Source of the DNA: Paenibacillus thiaminolyticus
Lineage (GTDB): Bacteria; Bacillota; Bacilli; Paenibacillales; Paenibacillaceae
Direction: 5' to 3'
Assembly: GCF_007066085.1 (NCBI RefSeq)
Contig: NZ_CP041405.1
Location: forward strand, 4,729,001-4,793,000
Length of the DNA stretch: 64,000 nucleotides
Positions within the stretch are counted from its first letter, which is position 1; each line of letters begins with the position of its first letter. Positions 1-7,578 of this stretch are shown here, in pieces. The translations under genes were made by a program, and so were the position numbers. Below the pieces are notes generated by a model. The model saw nothing but the letters and a program-made list of their open reading frames with translations. It ran no database searches and was not told the origin of the DNA.

Positions 1-306
1 GAGATTTTGGAGATGTATTTCAATAAGGTCTATTTTGGACACGGAAAATACGGGATTGAAGATGCCGCCCGCTTCTACTTCGGGAAGACCGCCGGGGCAT
101 CTGATACGCTGGAGACGATTAATGAGGCGGAAGCGGCGATGCTGGCCGGGCTGCTGAAGGCGCCCGAACGGCTGTCTCCGCGAAAACATCCCGCAGAGGC
201 CGAACGCCGCCAGAACATCGTGCTGCGCCGGATGGTCGAGCTGGGCTGGATGACCGAAGGGGAGCGCCAGCATCTGAAGAAGGCGGAAGTCGTCCATCCT
301 TCATGA
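1..306 (+). CDS. Peptidoglycan glycosyltransferase (GT51), 3' end only
   Basis: The reading frame is open from base 1, so the gene begins upstream of the window and only about 101 codons are seen. They carry the late GT51 motif EILEMYFNKVYFG followed by YGIEDAARFYFGK and the conserved AMLAGLLKAPERLSP block, as in class A penicillin-binding proteins and monofunctional transglycosylases that polymerise lipid II at the membrane. The protein stops about 40 residues after that block, with no transpeptidase domain. It is therefore either a monofunctional biosynthetic transglycosylase or a PBP1 cut short; the first is more likely. The stop is TGA at 304-306. Confidence 0.85.
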   Translation, partial: EILEMYFNKVYFGHGKYGIEDAARFYFGKTAGASDTLETINEAEAAMLAGLLKAPERLSPRKHPAEAERRQNIVLRRMVELGWMTEGERQHLKKAEVVHPS

Positions 307-521
307 TGGAGCGGAGAGGGCTGTCTCATAAGCAGTATGGAGCTGCAGCGATACAGCCGCCTGATGTTGGCAAGCTCGGCTTGACGGGAGATGCATGCCG
401 GGAAAGGTGTGGAAATACGCGGGACTTGGGGGAAAGGGAAATGCGGGGAAATACGTGGGAATGCGGGGTAGGCGGGTTAGTGCGGGGTAGTGCGGAAAAA
501 TTGCAAACTGCAAAACTGCAA

Positions 522-705
522 AACTGCAAAACTGCAGTATTCCCTTACGGCGTTTACTCCGTTGCAGGAGTTCCTGCAAAACTACATCAATTTCAGCCTA
601 AACGATAGATCAAAAGCAAAATTCGGCGAAAAAGATGCTCTTTTGCAGGAATTTAACAAAATACGGGCGGAAATAGCGTAAAATGCTGCATTAGTGCAGG
701 ATTTT
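522..705 (+). repeat. Dispersed TGCAG-rich intergenic element, copy A
   Basis: About 183 bp that align end to end with the reverse complement of 32338-32522. Shared blocks in the same order are AACTGCAAAA-TGCAGTATT, CCTGCAAA--TACATCAATTTC, GCAG-AATT--ACAAAATA and TGCAGGATT. Distances between the blocks are about 50, 72 and 51 nt in both copies. Each block carries a TGCAG or CTGCA core. It lies between two unrelated genes and has no open frame. It looks like an interspersed extragenic repeat family; function unknown. Confidence 0.6.
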
Positions 706-772
706 TCTGCCCCGTCCATCTCCGCCGCTTTTCTCGCCGCCGTATTTTCCTCCTCTTTATTCCCGCTCTCTA

Positions 773-828
773 CTCCTGCCGCTGTGCTCCTGCCGCTGTG
801 CTCCTGCCGCTGTGCTCCCTGCCACTGC
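773..828 (+). repeat. 14-bp tandem repeat, about 3.5-4 units
   Basis: The unit CTCCTGCCGCTGTG is repeated exactly three times (773-786, 787-800, 801-814), followed by a decayed fourth unit. It lies between genes and is probably a slippage-derived minisatellite. Confidence 0.8.
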
Positions 829-978
829 ATTCTTTTTGCCACGTCTTGCCCCGCATTCTTGTGCACTGCTTATGGGACAGCTTCTTCGGATTAGGTCAAC
901 CAAGGATTCTTTCTGCGCAGTAGCCGCCTGCAGCGTCAAGTTGTATAATATTTGTAGGGAAAGGGGGATTCTTCATCT

Positions 979-1257
979 ATGGACGGGACGCTGCTTGTAT
1001 TTGTGTATTTGCTGGCCGTCAATATCGCAGGCTACCAGATGATGGCGGTGGACAAGCGCCGGGCGATTCGGCACCGGCGGCGCATTCCCGAGCGGAGGCT
1101 GTTCCTGGCCGCCTGGCTGGGAGGCGCCCTGGGCGTGCTGACCGGGATGTACAACCAGCGGCACAAGACGCAGCATGTGACATTCACGGCAGGAATCCCA
1201 TTCATCCTTATCGTGAATATTGTGGTGTTCGGTTATCTTTTTGTCAAAATCGGGTAA
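979..1257 (+). CDS. DUF1294 small membrane protein
   Basis: 92 aa. A hydrophobic N-terminal segment (residues 4-20) is followed by the DUF1294 hallmark MAVDKRRAIRHRRRIPE, then a second hydrophobic segment (LFLAAWLGGALGVLTGM), the HKTQH motif and a C-terminal membrane segment. Length and motif order match the YsdA-like DUF1294 family; the function of that family is unknown. The ATG at 979 is preceded by GGGAAAGGGGG about 10 nt upstream. It appears to be monocistronic. Confidence 0.85.
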   Translation: MDGTLLVFVYLLAVNIAGYQMMAVDKRRAIRHRRRIPERRLFLAAWLGGALGVLTGMYNQRHKTQHVTFTAGIPFILIVNIVVFGYLFVKIG

Positions 1258-1370
1258 TAGAGGAGTATCGGTTCCGCAGGTCTGTGTCAAGATGGGCGAT
1301 GTGGAACGTTCTTGGCTGTGCGATACTGTTATTACATAGCGTTGACTATGAAGAAAGCGTGGTGGAATGT

Positions 1371-1805
1371 ATGGTATTCAATCGGATTCTTGTCGCTTAT
1401 GACGGATCGGAGCCATCGAAGAAGGCTTTGCGCCATGCCATCAGCCTGGCGGAGAACAATGCGGAAGCGAAGCTTCGCGTTGTGCATGTATTCCAGTTCC
1501 CGCAATATTTTATCGGAACCGCGTATGCGACGGCGACCGTCGAGACGAATGAAGAGCTGTACCAGTATGCCGAGCAGACGCAGGACGATGCGGAGCAGCA
1601 GGTGGCGCTGCTTGGCGATCGGGCGGAGGTGAAGCTGCTGCAGGGTCCTCCGGGACAATCGATCGTCGCAGAAGCCGAGGAGTTCGGCTGCGATCTGGTC
1701 GTGATCGGCAGCCGCGGGCTGAGCGGATTCAAGGAATTCGTGCTCGGCAGCGTCAGCCACCATGTCGTGCAGCATGCGAAGGGGCCTGTTCTCGTCATGA
1801 AATAA
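1371..1805 (+). CDS. Universal stress protein, UspA family
   Basis: 144 aa. It opens with FNRILVAYDGSEPSKKAL (beta-1 and the Asp that contacts nucleotide) and ends with the ATP-binding signature VIGSRGLSGFKEFVLGSVSHHVVQHA. The G-2x-G-9x-G(S/T) spacing indicates an ATP-binding Usp. A longer reading from 1284 is possible, but its first 29 residues do not resemble the family, so I start at the ATG at 1371 (GGTGG lies just upstream). A strong terminator follows directly. Its exact stress role cannot be read from the sequence. Confidence 0.9.
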   Translation: MVFNRILVAYDGSEPSKKALRHAISLAENNAEAKLRVVHVFQFPQYFIGTAYATATVETNEELYQYAEQTQDDAEQQVALLGDRAEVKLLQGPPGQSIVAEAEEFGCDLVVIGSRGLSGFKEFVLGSVSHHVVQHAKGPVLVMK

Positions 1806-1820
1806 CTTGATACCTTGGGA

Positions 1821-1860
1821 AGAACCGGAAGATGCGTATGCAGACACCGGTTCTTTTTTA
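1821..1860 (+). terminator. Rho-independent terminator after the UspA gene
   Basis: The 8-bp stem AGAACCGG (1821-1828) / CCGGTTCT (1847-1854) is followed by a T run. It closes the UspA unit 15 nt after its stop and separates it from the purine control region. Confidence 0.85.
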
Positions 1861-1880
1861 TTAGATAGGCATAATGAACT

Positions 1881-1924
1881 AAATCCGAACAATATTATAT
1901 ATTTTATGGATTATATTCGTATTT
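1881..1924 (+). promoter_or_regulatory. PurR operator: inverted PurBox pair
   Basis: AAATCCGAACAAT (1881-1893) matches the Bacillus PurBox consensus AWWWCCGAACWWT at all 13 positions. An inverted, weaker box (1912-1924, about 10/13) follows after 18 nt. In B. subtilis, two inverted PurBoxes 16-17 nt apart bind the PurR repressor, and PRPP releases it. Here the pair ends 6 nt before the -35 of the purE promoter, which fits repression of the whole operon. Confidence 0.75.
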
Positions 1925-1930
1925 TAATCC

Positions 1931-1959
1931 TTGACATGGCTGGTACCCCTTGTTACACT
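1931..1959 (+). promoter_or_regulatory. SigA promoter of the purine operon
   Basis: TTGACA (1931-1936), a 17-nt spacer, then TACACT (1954-1959). The -35 is perfect. It lies just downstream of the PurR boxes and about 70 nt before the riboswitch aptamer, giving a leader of roughly 340 nt before purE. Confidence 0.8.
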
Positions 1960-2030
1960 GGAGTTGCTTGAACCATTGACGAATAATTTTGAATTTTGAA
2001 CTACGATTGATATAATTTCATCTTTCTGAA

Positions 2031-2096
2031 CTCGTATAATTCCGGGAATATGGCCGGAAGTTTCTACCCAAGGACCGTAAATCTTTGGACTACGAG
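2031..2096 (+). promoter_or_regulatory. Guanine-type purine riboswitch aptamer
   Basis: P1 is CTCGTA (2031-2036) with TACGAG (2091-2096). P2 is TCCGG (2041-2045) with CCGGA (2054-2058), enclosing the GAATATGG loop. Then come the invariant AGTTTCTACC junction and P3, CAAGGA (2069-2074) with TCTTTG (2082-2087), around the CCGTAAA loop. The specificity base in J3/1 (2090, position 74 in xpt numbering) is C, which predicts guanine/hypoxanthine rather than adenine. It lies in the purE leader. Known relatives terminate transcription when ligand is bound. Confidence 0.93.
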
Positions 2097-2216
2097 AATG
2101 ACGACCAGACGGATACGCCGCAGGTCTGTTTGCTGCTGCCTGTCATCAGGAGGCGGAAGGACGGACTTGGCTTCTTAGGCAGCCGGGGCTTCTCATTCTT
2201 GCGTTCGGAGATTGCG

Positions 2217-2246
2217 ATCAGGGGGTAGCCATCCGCTGATTTTTTT
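2217..2246 (+). terminator. Leader terminator of the riboswitch expression platform
   Basis: ATCAG...CTGAT stem with inner GGG/TCC pairs and a long T run (2239-2246), 64 nt before purE. A 9-bp alternative pairing can form between CGAGAATGA (2093-2101, including the P1 3' strand) and TCATTCTTG (2193-2201). That would disrupt P1, so it is a candidate antiterminator. The exact mutually exclusive folds need computing. Confidence 0.6.
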
Positions 2247-2309
2247 ATGCGCGTGACAGGGATTATTCGGAAGCCGGGCAAAAAATAGGGTGAAAGCAGG
2301 TGCACGACG

Positions 2310-2804
2310 ATGGACAAGGACAAGGTGCGGGTAGGCGTCATTATGGGGAGCACGTCCGACTGGGAGACCATGCGGCTCGCATGCGAGGTGCTGCAGGAAT
2401 TCAATGTTCCGTTCGAGAGCAAGGTCGTCTCGGCCCACCGGACGCCGGACGAGATGTTCCGCTATGCGGAGACGGCGGAGGAGCGCGGGCTTCGCGTTAT
2501 TATCGCGGGCGCGGGCGGTGCTGCCCATCTGCCGGGCATGGTCGCCGCGAAGACGGTGCTGCCGGTCATCGGCGTGCCGGTGCGGTCCTCGCAGTTGAAC
2601 GGGGTGGACTCGCTCCTGTCCATCGTGCAGATGCCGGCCGGCGTACCCGTGGCGACGGTGGCGATCGGACCGGCGGGCGCGACGAACGCTGGGCTCCTGG
2701 CCGTGCAGATGCTTGGCATGCACGATGAGAAGCTGCGCGCGCAGGTGGCAGCGCGCAGGGAAGCGGTGCGGCAGCAGGTGCAGGCCGCGGGGGACCTCGC
2801 ATGA
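2310..2804 (+). CDS. purE: N5-carboxyaminoimidazole ribonucleotide mutase PurE
   Basis: 164 aa. Converts N5-CAIR to CAIR, using the product of PurK next door. Class I PurE features are visible: GSTSDWETM near the N-terminus (CAIR phosphate binding), [20 protein letters not shown], and the C-terminal [20 protein letters not shown]. The ATG at 2310 follows AAAGCAGGTG about 8 nt upstream. It is the first gene of the purine operon and overlaps purK by ATGA, which implies translational coupling. The Ala/Arg-rich C-terminal tail is slightly extended. Confidence 0.97.
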   Translation: MDKDKVRVGVIMGSTSDWETMRLACEVLQEFNVPFESKVVSAHRTPDEMFRYAETAEERGLRVIIAGAGGAAHLPGMVAAKTVLPVIGVPVRSSQLNGVDSLLSIVQMPAGVPVATVAIGPAGATNAGLLAVQMLGMHDEKLRAQVAARREAVRQQVQAAGDLA

Positions 2805-4000
2805 GGGCCCCTGCGGACGGCGGCATGCGGCCGCAGGCGAAGGCGCCGGTGCTGGCGCCTGGCGCGACGGTAGGCGTCCTCGGCGGCGGCCAGCTTGGCC
2901 GCATGCTGGCGCTGGACGGCGTGCGCCTCGGCTACCGCTTCGTCGCGCTTGACCCGGCGGCGGATGCGCCCTGCGCCGCGGTGGCCGACCTCATCTGCGC
3001 CGATTACGGCGATGAGGAGGGGCTGGCGGAGCTGGCGGCGCGCGCGGACATCATCACGTACGAGTTCGAGAACGTGGACGCCGCCGCCGTCGAGCGGCTC
3101 GAGCGGGCCGCTCCCGTGCCGCAGGGCAGCCGCCTGCTACGTCTGGCGCAGCATCGCCTGCGCGAGAAGGAAGCGCTGCAGGCCGCCGGCATTCCCGTCG
3201 CGCCGTTCGCGGCGGTCGCTTCGGCCGACGAGGTGCGCCGCGCGCTGCAGGCGTTCGGCGGCGCCGGCGTGCTGAAGACGGCCACCGGCGGCTATGACGG
3301 CAAGGGCCAGCGCACGCTTCGCCAGGAGGGCGAAGCGGAGGCCGCCTTTGCCGAGCTGTCGGCGCTGGCCCCGGAGCTGGTGCTCGAGGCGTTCGTGCCG
3401 TTCGAGCACGAGCTGTCCGTCATCGCCGCCCGCAGCCCGCGCGGCGAGATCGCCGTCTTCCCGGCGGCGGAGAACATTCACCGGGAGCATATCCTTCACC
3501 TGTCCATCGTCCCGGCGCGCATTCCGGCCGGCGTGCAGGCGGAAGCCGGGCAACTGGCCCGCCGCATTGCGGAGGCGCTCGACGTCGTCGGCCTGATCGC
3601 AGTCGAGATGTTCCTGACCGCGGACGGCCAATTGCTCGTGAACGAGCTCGCCCCGCGCCCGCATAATTCCGGGCATTACACGATGGATGCGTGCCGCACC
3701 TCCCAGTTCGAGCAGCATCTGCGGGCCATCTGCAACCTTCCGCTCGGACCGGCCGAGCTCGTCTCTCCGGTCGTCATGGCCAACCTGCTCGGCGAAGATG
3801 CGGCTGACATGGTACAATGGTTCCGTGCGGACGACCCGGCTGCCGGGCGCCTTGGCGTGACGCCGAAGCTGCACTGGTACGGGAAGTCGGAAGCGAAGCC
3901 GAAGCGGAAGATGGGGCATGTTAATATCGTGGCCCCGAACACGGAAGCGGCGCTCGCTTGGATGAGAGAATCGAACATGTGGAGGAATACGAGACGATGA
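2801..4000 (+). CDS. purK: N5-carboxyaminoimidazole ribonucleotide synthase PurK
   Basis: 399 aa ATP-grasp enzyme that uses ATP and bicarbonate to carboxylate AIR to N5-CAIR. It has the N-terminal Rossmann motif [14 protein letters not shown], the ATP-grasp glycine-rich loop [24 protein letters not shown], and the metal/ATP residues in [13 protein letters not shown]. The start overlaps the purE stop (ATGA). About 20 residues precede the Rossmann motif, more than usual, but the overlap supports this start. It ends in an ATGA overlap with purB. Confidence 0.96.
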   Translation: MRAPADGGMRPQAKAPVLAPGATVGVLGGGQLGRMLALDGVRLGYRFVALDPAADAPCAAVADLICADYGDEEGLAELAARADIITYEFENVDAAAVERLERAAPVPQGSRLLRLAQHRLREKEALQAAGIPVAPFAAVASADEVRRALQAFGGAGVLKTATGGYDGKGQRTLRQEGEAEAAFAELSALAPELVLEAFVPFEHELSVIAARSPRGEIAVFPAAENIHREHILHLSIVPARIPAGVQAEAGQLARRIAEALDVVGLIAVEMFLTADGQLLVNELAPRPHNSGHYTMDACRTSQFEQHLRAICNLPLGPAELVSPVVMANLLGEDAADMVQWFRADDPAAGRLGVTPKLHWYGKSEAKPKRKMGHVNIVAPNTEAALAWMRESNMWRNTRR

Positions 4001-5298
4001 TTGAACGTTATTCGCGCCCGGAGATGCGGGCCATATGGACGGAAGAGAACAAATTCAAGGCTTGGCTCGAAGTGGAGCTGTGCGCGTGCGAGGCATGGGC
4101 CGAACTGGGCGTCATTCCGAAGGAGGACGCCGAGGCGCTGCGCGCCAAGGCGGGCTTCGATGCCGACCGGATCTATGAGATAGAAGCAGAGACGCGCCAC
4201 GATGTCATCGCCTTCACGCGCGCCGTGTCGGAGACGCTCGGGCCCGAGCGCAAATGGGTCCATTACGGGCTTACCTCCACCGACGTCGTGGACACGGCTT
4301 TGGGCTACCTGATGAAGCAGGCCAACGAGATTTTGGAGCAGGATCTGCTCCGGTTCATTGATATATTGAAGGACAAGGCATTGGAATACAAGGATACGCC
4401 GATGATGGGCCGTACCCATGGCGTCCATGCGGAGCCGACGACGTTCGGCTTGAAGATGGCGCTCTGGTATGCGGAAATGCAGCGCAACCTGGAGCGGTTC
4501 CGCGATGCGGCGGATGGCGTGCAGTACGGGAAAATCTCCGGGGCGGTCGGCACCTATGCCAATATCGACCCGTTCGTGGAGAAGTTCGTCTGCGAGAAGC
4601 TCGGCACGAAGCCTGCGCCGATCTCGACCCAGACGCTGCAGCGCGACCGCCACGCGGAGTATATGGCGACGCTGGCCTTGATCGCGACGTCGCTCGACAA
4701 GTTCGCGACCGAGATTCGCGCGCTGCAGAAGAGCGAGTTCCGCGAGGTGGAGGAAGCGTTCGCCAAAGGGCAGAAGGGCTCGTCCGCGATGCCGCACAAG
4801 CGCAACCCGATCGGCTGCGAGAACATTTCCGGCCTGTCGCGCGTCCTCCGCGGCTATATGCTGTCGGCATACGAGAATGTGCCGCTCTGGCATGAGCGCG
4901 ACATCTCGCACAGCTCCGTTGAGCGCATTATTTTGCCTGATGGCACGATGCTGCTGAACTATATGCTGAACCGCTTCATGAACATCGTGAAGAACTTGAC
5001 GGTCTTCCCGGAAAATATGAAGCGCAACATGCAGCGCACGTATGGCGTGCCGTTCTCCGGCCGCGTCATGACGAAGCTGATCGACCGGGGCTGGAGCCGC
5101 GAGCAGGCATACGACACAGTGCAGCCGCGTGCGATGCAGGCGTGGGAAGAGCAGCGCAGCTTCCGCGACATCATCGAGAGCACGCCGGAGATTACGGCGG
5201 TGCTGAGCGCGGAGGACATCGAGGACGCCTTCAACCCGTCCTGGCACTTGAAGCATGTCGATACGATTTTCCGTCAGCTTGGTTTGCTGGAAGGATAG
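3997..5298 (+). CDS. purB: Adenylosuccinate lyase PurB
   Basis: 433 aa member of the fumarase/aspartase superfamily. It cleaves SAICAR to AICAR plus fumarate and adenylosuccinate to AMP plus fumarate. The family signature [16 protein letters not shown] (mobile catalytic-Ser loop) and [11 protein letters not shown] are present, and [16 protein letters not shown] carries the conserved His. A longer frame opens at 3958, but ATG 3997 overlaps the purK stop, has GGAGGA 10 nt upstream, and gives the canonical [14 protein letters not shown] start. A 389-nt gap separates it from purC. Confidence 0.96.
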   Translation: MIERYSRPEMRAIWTEENKFKAWLEVELCACEAWAELGVIPKEDAEALRAKAGFDADRIYEIEAETRHDVIAFTRAVSETLGPERKWVHYGLTSTDVVDTALGYLMKQANEILEQDLLRFIDILKDKALEYKDTPMMGRTHGVHAEPTTFGLKMALWYAEMQRNLERFRDAADGVQYGKISGAVGTYANIDPFVEKFVCEKLGTKPAPISTQTLQRDRHAEYMATLALIATSLDKFATEIRALQKSEFREVEEAFAKGQKGSSAMPHKRNPIGCENISGLSRVLRGYMLSAYENVPLWHERDISHSSVERIILPDGTMLLNYMLNRFMNIVKNLTVFPENMKRNMQRTYGVPFSGRVMTKLIDRGWSREQAYDTVQPRAMQAWEEQRSFRDIIESTPEITAVLSAEDIEDAFNPSWHLKHVDTIFRQLGLLEG

Positions 5299-5687
5299 GT
5301 TGATTTTTGATTCCAATTCCTGAGGATGGTTCATCATAGAGGCAAGTCTATCAAGTGGAAGTCTATTCAAAGCAAGTTAGCAAGGCATGAGTGCAGGTTC
5401 TAGTGCAGGTTCAATTCATTCAAGATCAATAAACGCAAATTCCATCAATGTAAACCATCAAGGTAAATTTCAAATTGCAAATTTCATAACGAAAGTTCAT
5501 GCTTGTTCGCCGCCCCCCTGTTTGCGGCGGATAAGCTGCTCGCGCAGGCCCTATCCCCAACGGGCCGAATGCGGCCGACGGCTCCCTGCCCTCCTGTCTT
5601 CCGGGAACCGTCCGCCGCAGCGGGAGCAACCAACGGGAGGGTAAGCAAGACGGCTTCAGCTTAGGAGAAACCGAGAGGAGCACAGGC
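5299..5687. other. Long intercistronic gap purB-purC
   Basis: 389 nt with no gene in an otherwise overlapping operon. The first part has an 11-bp direct repeat (AGTGCAGGTTC twice, about 5389-5411). The second part is GC-rich with a CGCCGC/GCGGCG hairpin (5508-5529) and a much stronger stem-loop at 5570-5619. I see no terminator tail, PurBox or known riboswitch. Confidence 0.6.
5570..5619 (+). other. Strong imperfect stem-loop upstream of purC
   Basis: TGCGGC-C-GACGG-C-TCCC (5570-5586) pairs with GGGA-A-CCGTC-C-GCCGCA (5603-5619). This gives about 15 bp interrupted by two single mismatches, with a 16-nt loop. No T run follows, so it is not an intrinsic terminator. It could be an RNA processing or stability element, a structured leader, or an inserted inverted-repeat element. 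Confidence 0.6.
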
Positions 5688-6632
5688 ATGTCTACCAACT
5701 CTATCGTATCAACGCTGGCGGATGCGATTCCGTTCCCGCTGCTTCACCGCGGCAAGGTGAGGGAGCTGTATGAATGGGACGCCGATACACTCTTGATTGT
5801 TGTATCGGACCGCATTTCGGCCTTCGACTGCGTCCTTGAACCGGCCGTGCCGGACAAAGGGACGGTGCTGAACCGGCTGAGCCGCTACTGGTTCGACCGG
5901 ACGAAGCATATTATCGGCAATCATGTCATTCCTTGTGACGAGGAATGCCTGCGGACCGCATTGTCCGCCCGGGTCGGCAACGAACCGGAACCTCATCAAC
6001 GCATTTCATCTCTAGTATCCCTGTTATCTGAACGAATGACGCTCGCCAAGCGGGCGCAGCGCGTGGACTTCGAATGCGTCGTCCGCGGCTATGTCACCGG
6101 CGGAGGCTGGCGGCAATATACAGCGAGCGGCGAAGTGAACGGCATCAAGCTGCCGGAAGGCCTGCGCATGAACGAGCGCCTGCCTGAACCGATATTTACG
6201 CCGGCGCGCAAGCATGATGAAGGCCATGACGAGGATGTCTCCTATAAAGTCATGGAGTCGCAGCTTGGGCCTGAGCTGGCCGGGCGGCTGCGTGAGGCGA
6301 GTCTCCGGCTGTATCAATTCGCGGCGGAGGAATGCGCGGGCCAAGGATTGCTGCTCGCCGACTGCAAATTCGAGTTCGGGCTCATTGACGGCGAACTGGT
6401 GCTGATCGACGAATTGTTCACACCGGACAGCTCCCGCTTCTGGGACGTCGGCAGCTATGCGCTGGATACGGATATCGACAGCTTGGACAAAGAGCCTGTC
6501 CGCCGCTATTTGGCCGCTTCCGACTGGGATCGGAGCAGCACGCCGCCGCCGCTGCCGGCGGAGGTCGTCGAGGCTACACGAGGACGTTATATCGCTTTAT
6601 ATGAACGAATAACCGCACAGAGATGGGCGTAA
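5688..6632 (+). CDS. purC: SAICAR synthetase PurC, long form
   Basis: 314 aa. Joins CAIR and aspartate with ATP to make SAICAR. RGKVRELYE and VSDRISAFD (ATP site) lie at the N-terminus, CVVRGYVTGGGWRQY is central, and the signature LIDELFTPDSSRFW is near residue 245. B. subtilis PurC is about 240 aa; this one is closer to the roughly 300-aa yeast Ade1-like form, with extra segments around residues 90-115 and at the C-terminus. The ATG follows GAGAGGAGCACAGGC. purS starts 15 nt downstream. Confidence 0.95.
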   Translation: MSTNSIVSTLADAIPFPLLHRGKVRELYEWDADTLLIVVSDRISAFDCVLEPAVPDKGTVLNRLSRYWFDRTKHIIGNHVIPCDEECLRTALSARVGNEPEPHQRISSLVSLLSERMTLAKRAQRVDFECVVRGYVTGGGWRQYTASGEVNGIKLPEGLRMNERLPEPIFTPARKHDEGHDEDVSYKVMESQLGPELAGRLREASLRLYQFAAEECAGQGLLLADCKFEFGLIDGELVLIDELFTPDSSRFWDVGSYALDTDIDSLDKEPVRRYLAASDWDRSSTPPPLPAEVVEATRGRYIALYERITAQRWA

Positions 6633-6647
6633 CGGGAGGAATTCACA

Positions 6648-6890
6648 GTGAAGGTAAAAGTGATTGTAACGACGAAGGCGAACGTGCTTGACCCTCAAGG
6701 CGCCGCGGTGGAGCGGGCGATGCATTCGATGGGGTACGAAGGAGTGGAGCATATGCGCATCGGCAAGTATATGGAATTCGAGCTGGCGGCGGCGAATGAG
6801 GCTGAAGCGAAGGAACAGGTCGAGCGGATGTGCAAGGTGCTGCTGTCCAATCCGGTCGTGGAAGATTACCGATACGAATTGGAGGCGTAG
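6648..6890 (+). CDS. purS: FGAM synthase subunit PurS
   Basis: 80 aa, the usual size. PurS bridges PurQ and PurL in the three-part formylglycinamidine ribonucleotide synthase. It has the family pattern [18 protein letters not shown] near the N-terminus and [10 protein letters not shown] in the middle. The start is GTG at 6648, preceded by GGGAGGAATTCACA. Four nt separate its stop from purQ. Confidence 0.95.
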   Translation: MKVKVIVTTKANVLDPQGAAVERAMHSMGYEGVEHMRIGKYMEFELAAANEAEAKEQVERMCKVLLSNPVVEDYRYELEA

Positions 6891-6894
6891 AGCG

Positions 6895-7578
6895 ATGAAG
6901 GTGGCTGTGCTTGTTTTTCCGGGATCGAACTGTGATATGGATTGCGTGCATGCGGTCCAGGATACGATAGGGGTCGAGGCGGACCGCGTCTGGCATACGG
7001 CGACGGATCTGGCCGGCTACGACCTGATCATCGTGCCGGGCGGCTTCTCGTACGGAGATTATTTGCGCTGCGGCGCCATCGCCCGCTTCGCGCCGGTGAT
7101 GAAGGCGGTGGAGCAAGCCGCGAGGGAGGGGGCCTATGTGCTCGGCATTTGCAACGGCTTCCAGATTCTTACGGAGGCGGGGCTGCTGCCAGGCACGCTG
7201 CGGCGCAATGTGGGCCTCCGGTTCCGCTGTCATGCGGCTCCGATTCGGGTCGCCCGCCGCGATACGCCGTTCACGGCGGAATACGGCGAGGGCGAAGTGG
7301 TCAATATCCCGATTGCCCATGGGGAAGGCAATTATTATTGTGACGAAGAGACCTTGCGCCGCTTGAAGGAGCGGGGGCAGATCGTGTTCACCTATGAAGA
7401 CAATCCGAACGGCTCGGTTGAGGATATTGCGGGCATCTGCAATGAAGCGGGCAATGTGCTCGGCATGATGCCCCATCCGGAGCGCGCGGTCAGCGCCTGG
7501 CTCGGTTCCGAGGCCGGCAGCCGGATGTTCACGTCGATTTTGAACGCTTGGAGGGAGAAGCATGCAGTCAACGCGTAA
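6895..7578 (+). CDS. purQ: FGAM synthase glutaminase subunit PurQ
   Basis: 227 aa class I glutamine amidotransferase that passes ammonia to PurL. The nucleophile Cys sits in [11 protein letters not shown], and the His/Glu pair in MMPHPERAV near the C-terminus. The N-terminus is [13 protein letters not shown] longer upstream frame overlaps purS out of phase and is not family-like, so the start is ATG 6895, with GGAGG inside the end of purS. It overlaps purL by 17 nt. Confidence 0.96.
   Translation: MKVAVLVFPGSNCDMDCVHAVQDTIGVEADRVWHTATDLAGYDLIIVPGGFSYGDYLRCGAIARFAPVMKAVEQAAREGAYVLGICNGFQILTEAGLLPGTLRRNVGLRFRCHAAPIRVARRDTPFTAEYGEGEVVNIPIAHGEGNYYCDEETLRRLKERGQIVFTYEDNPNGSVEDIAGICNEAGNVLGMMPHPERAVSAWLGSEAGSRMFTSILNAWREKHAVNA

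Larger units (their letters stand above)
307..978. other. Gene-free stretch with repeats
   Basis: I see no convincing gene. Short open frames here lack ribosome binding sites and have low-complexity translations. The stretch holds G-rich direct repetition (about 410-490), four CAAAACTG-like 8-bp units (about 502-536) that lead into a dispersed element at 522-705, and a 14-bp tandem repeat at 773-828. Confidence 0.6.

Noticed and set aside
5505..5687. ZTP, PRPP or ykkC-type riboswitch before purC
   Set aside because: The gap is GC-rich and structured, but I could not find the conserved core of any of these classes, so only a stem-loop is reported.
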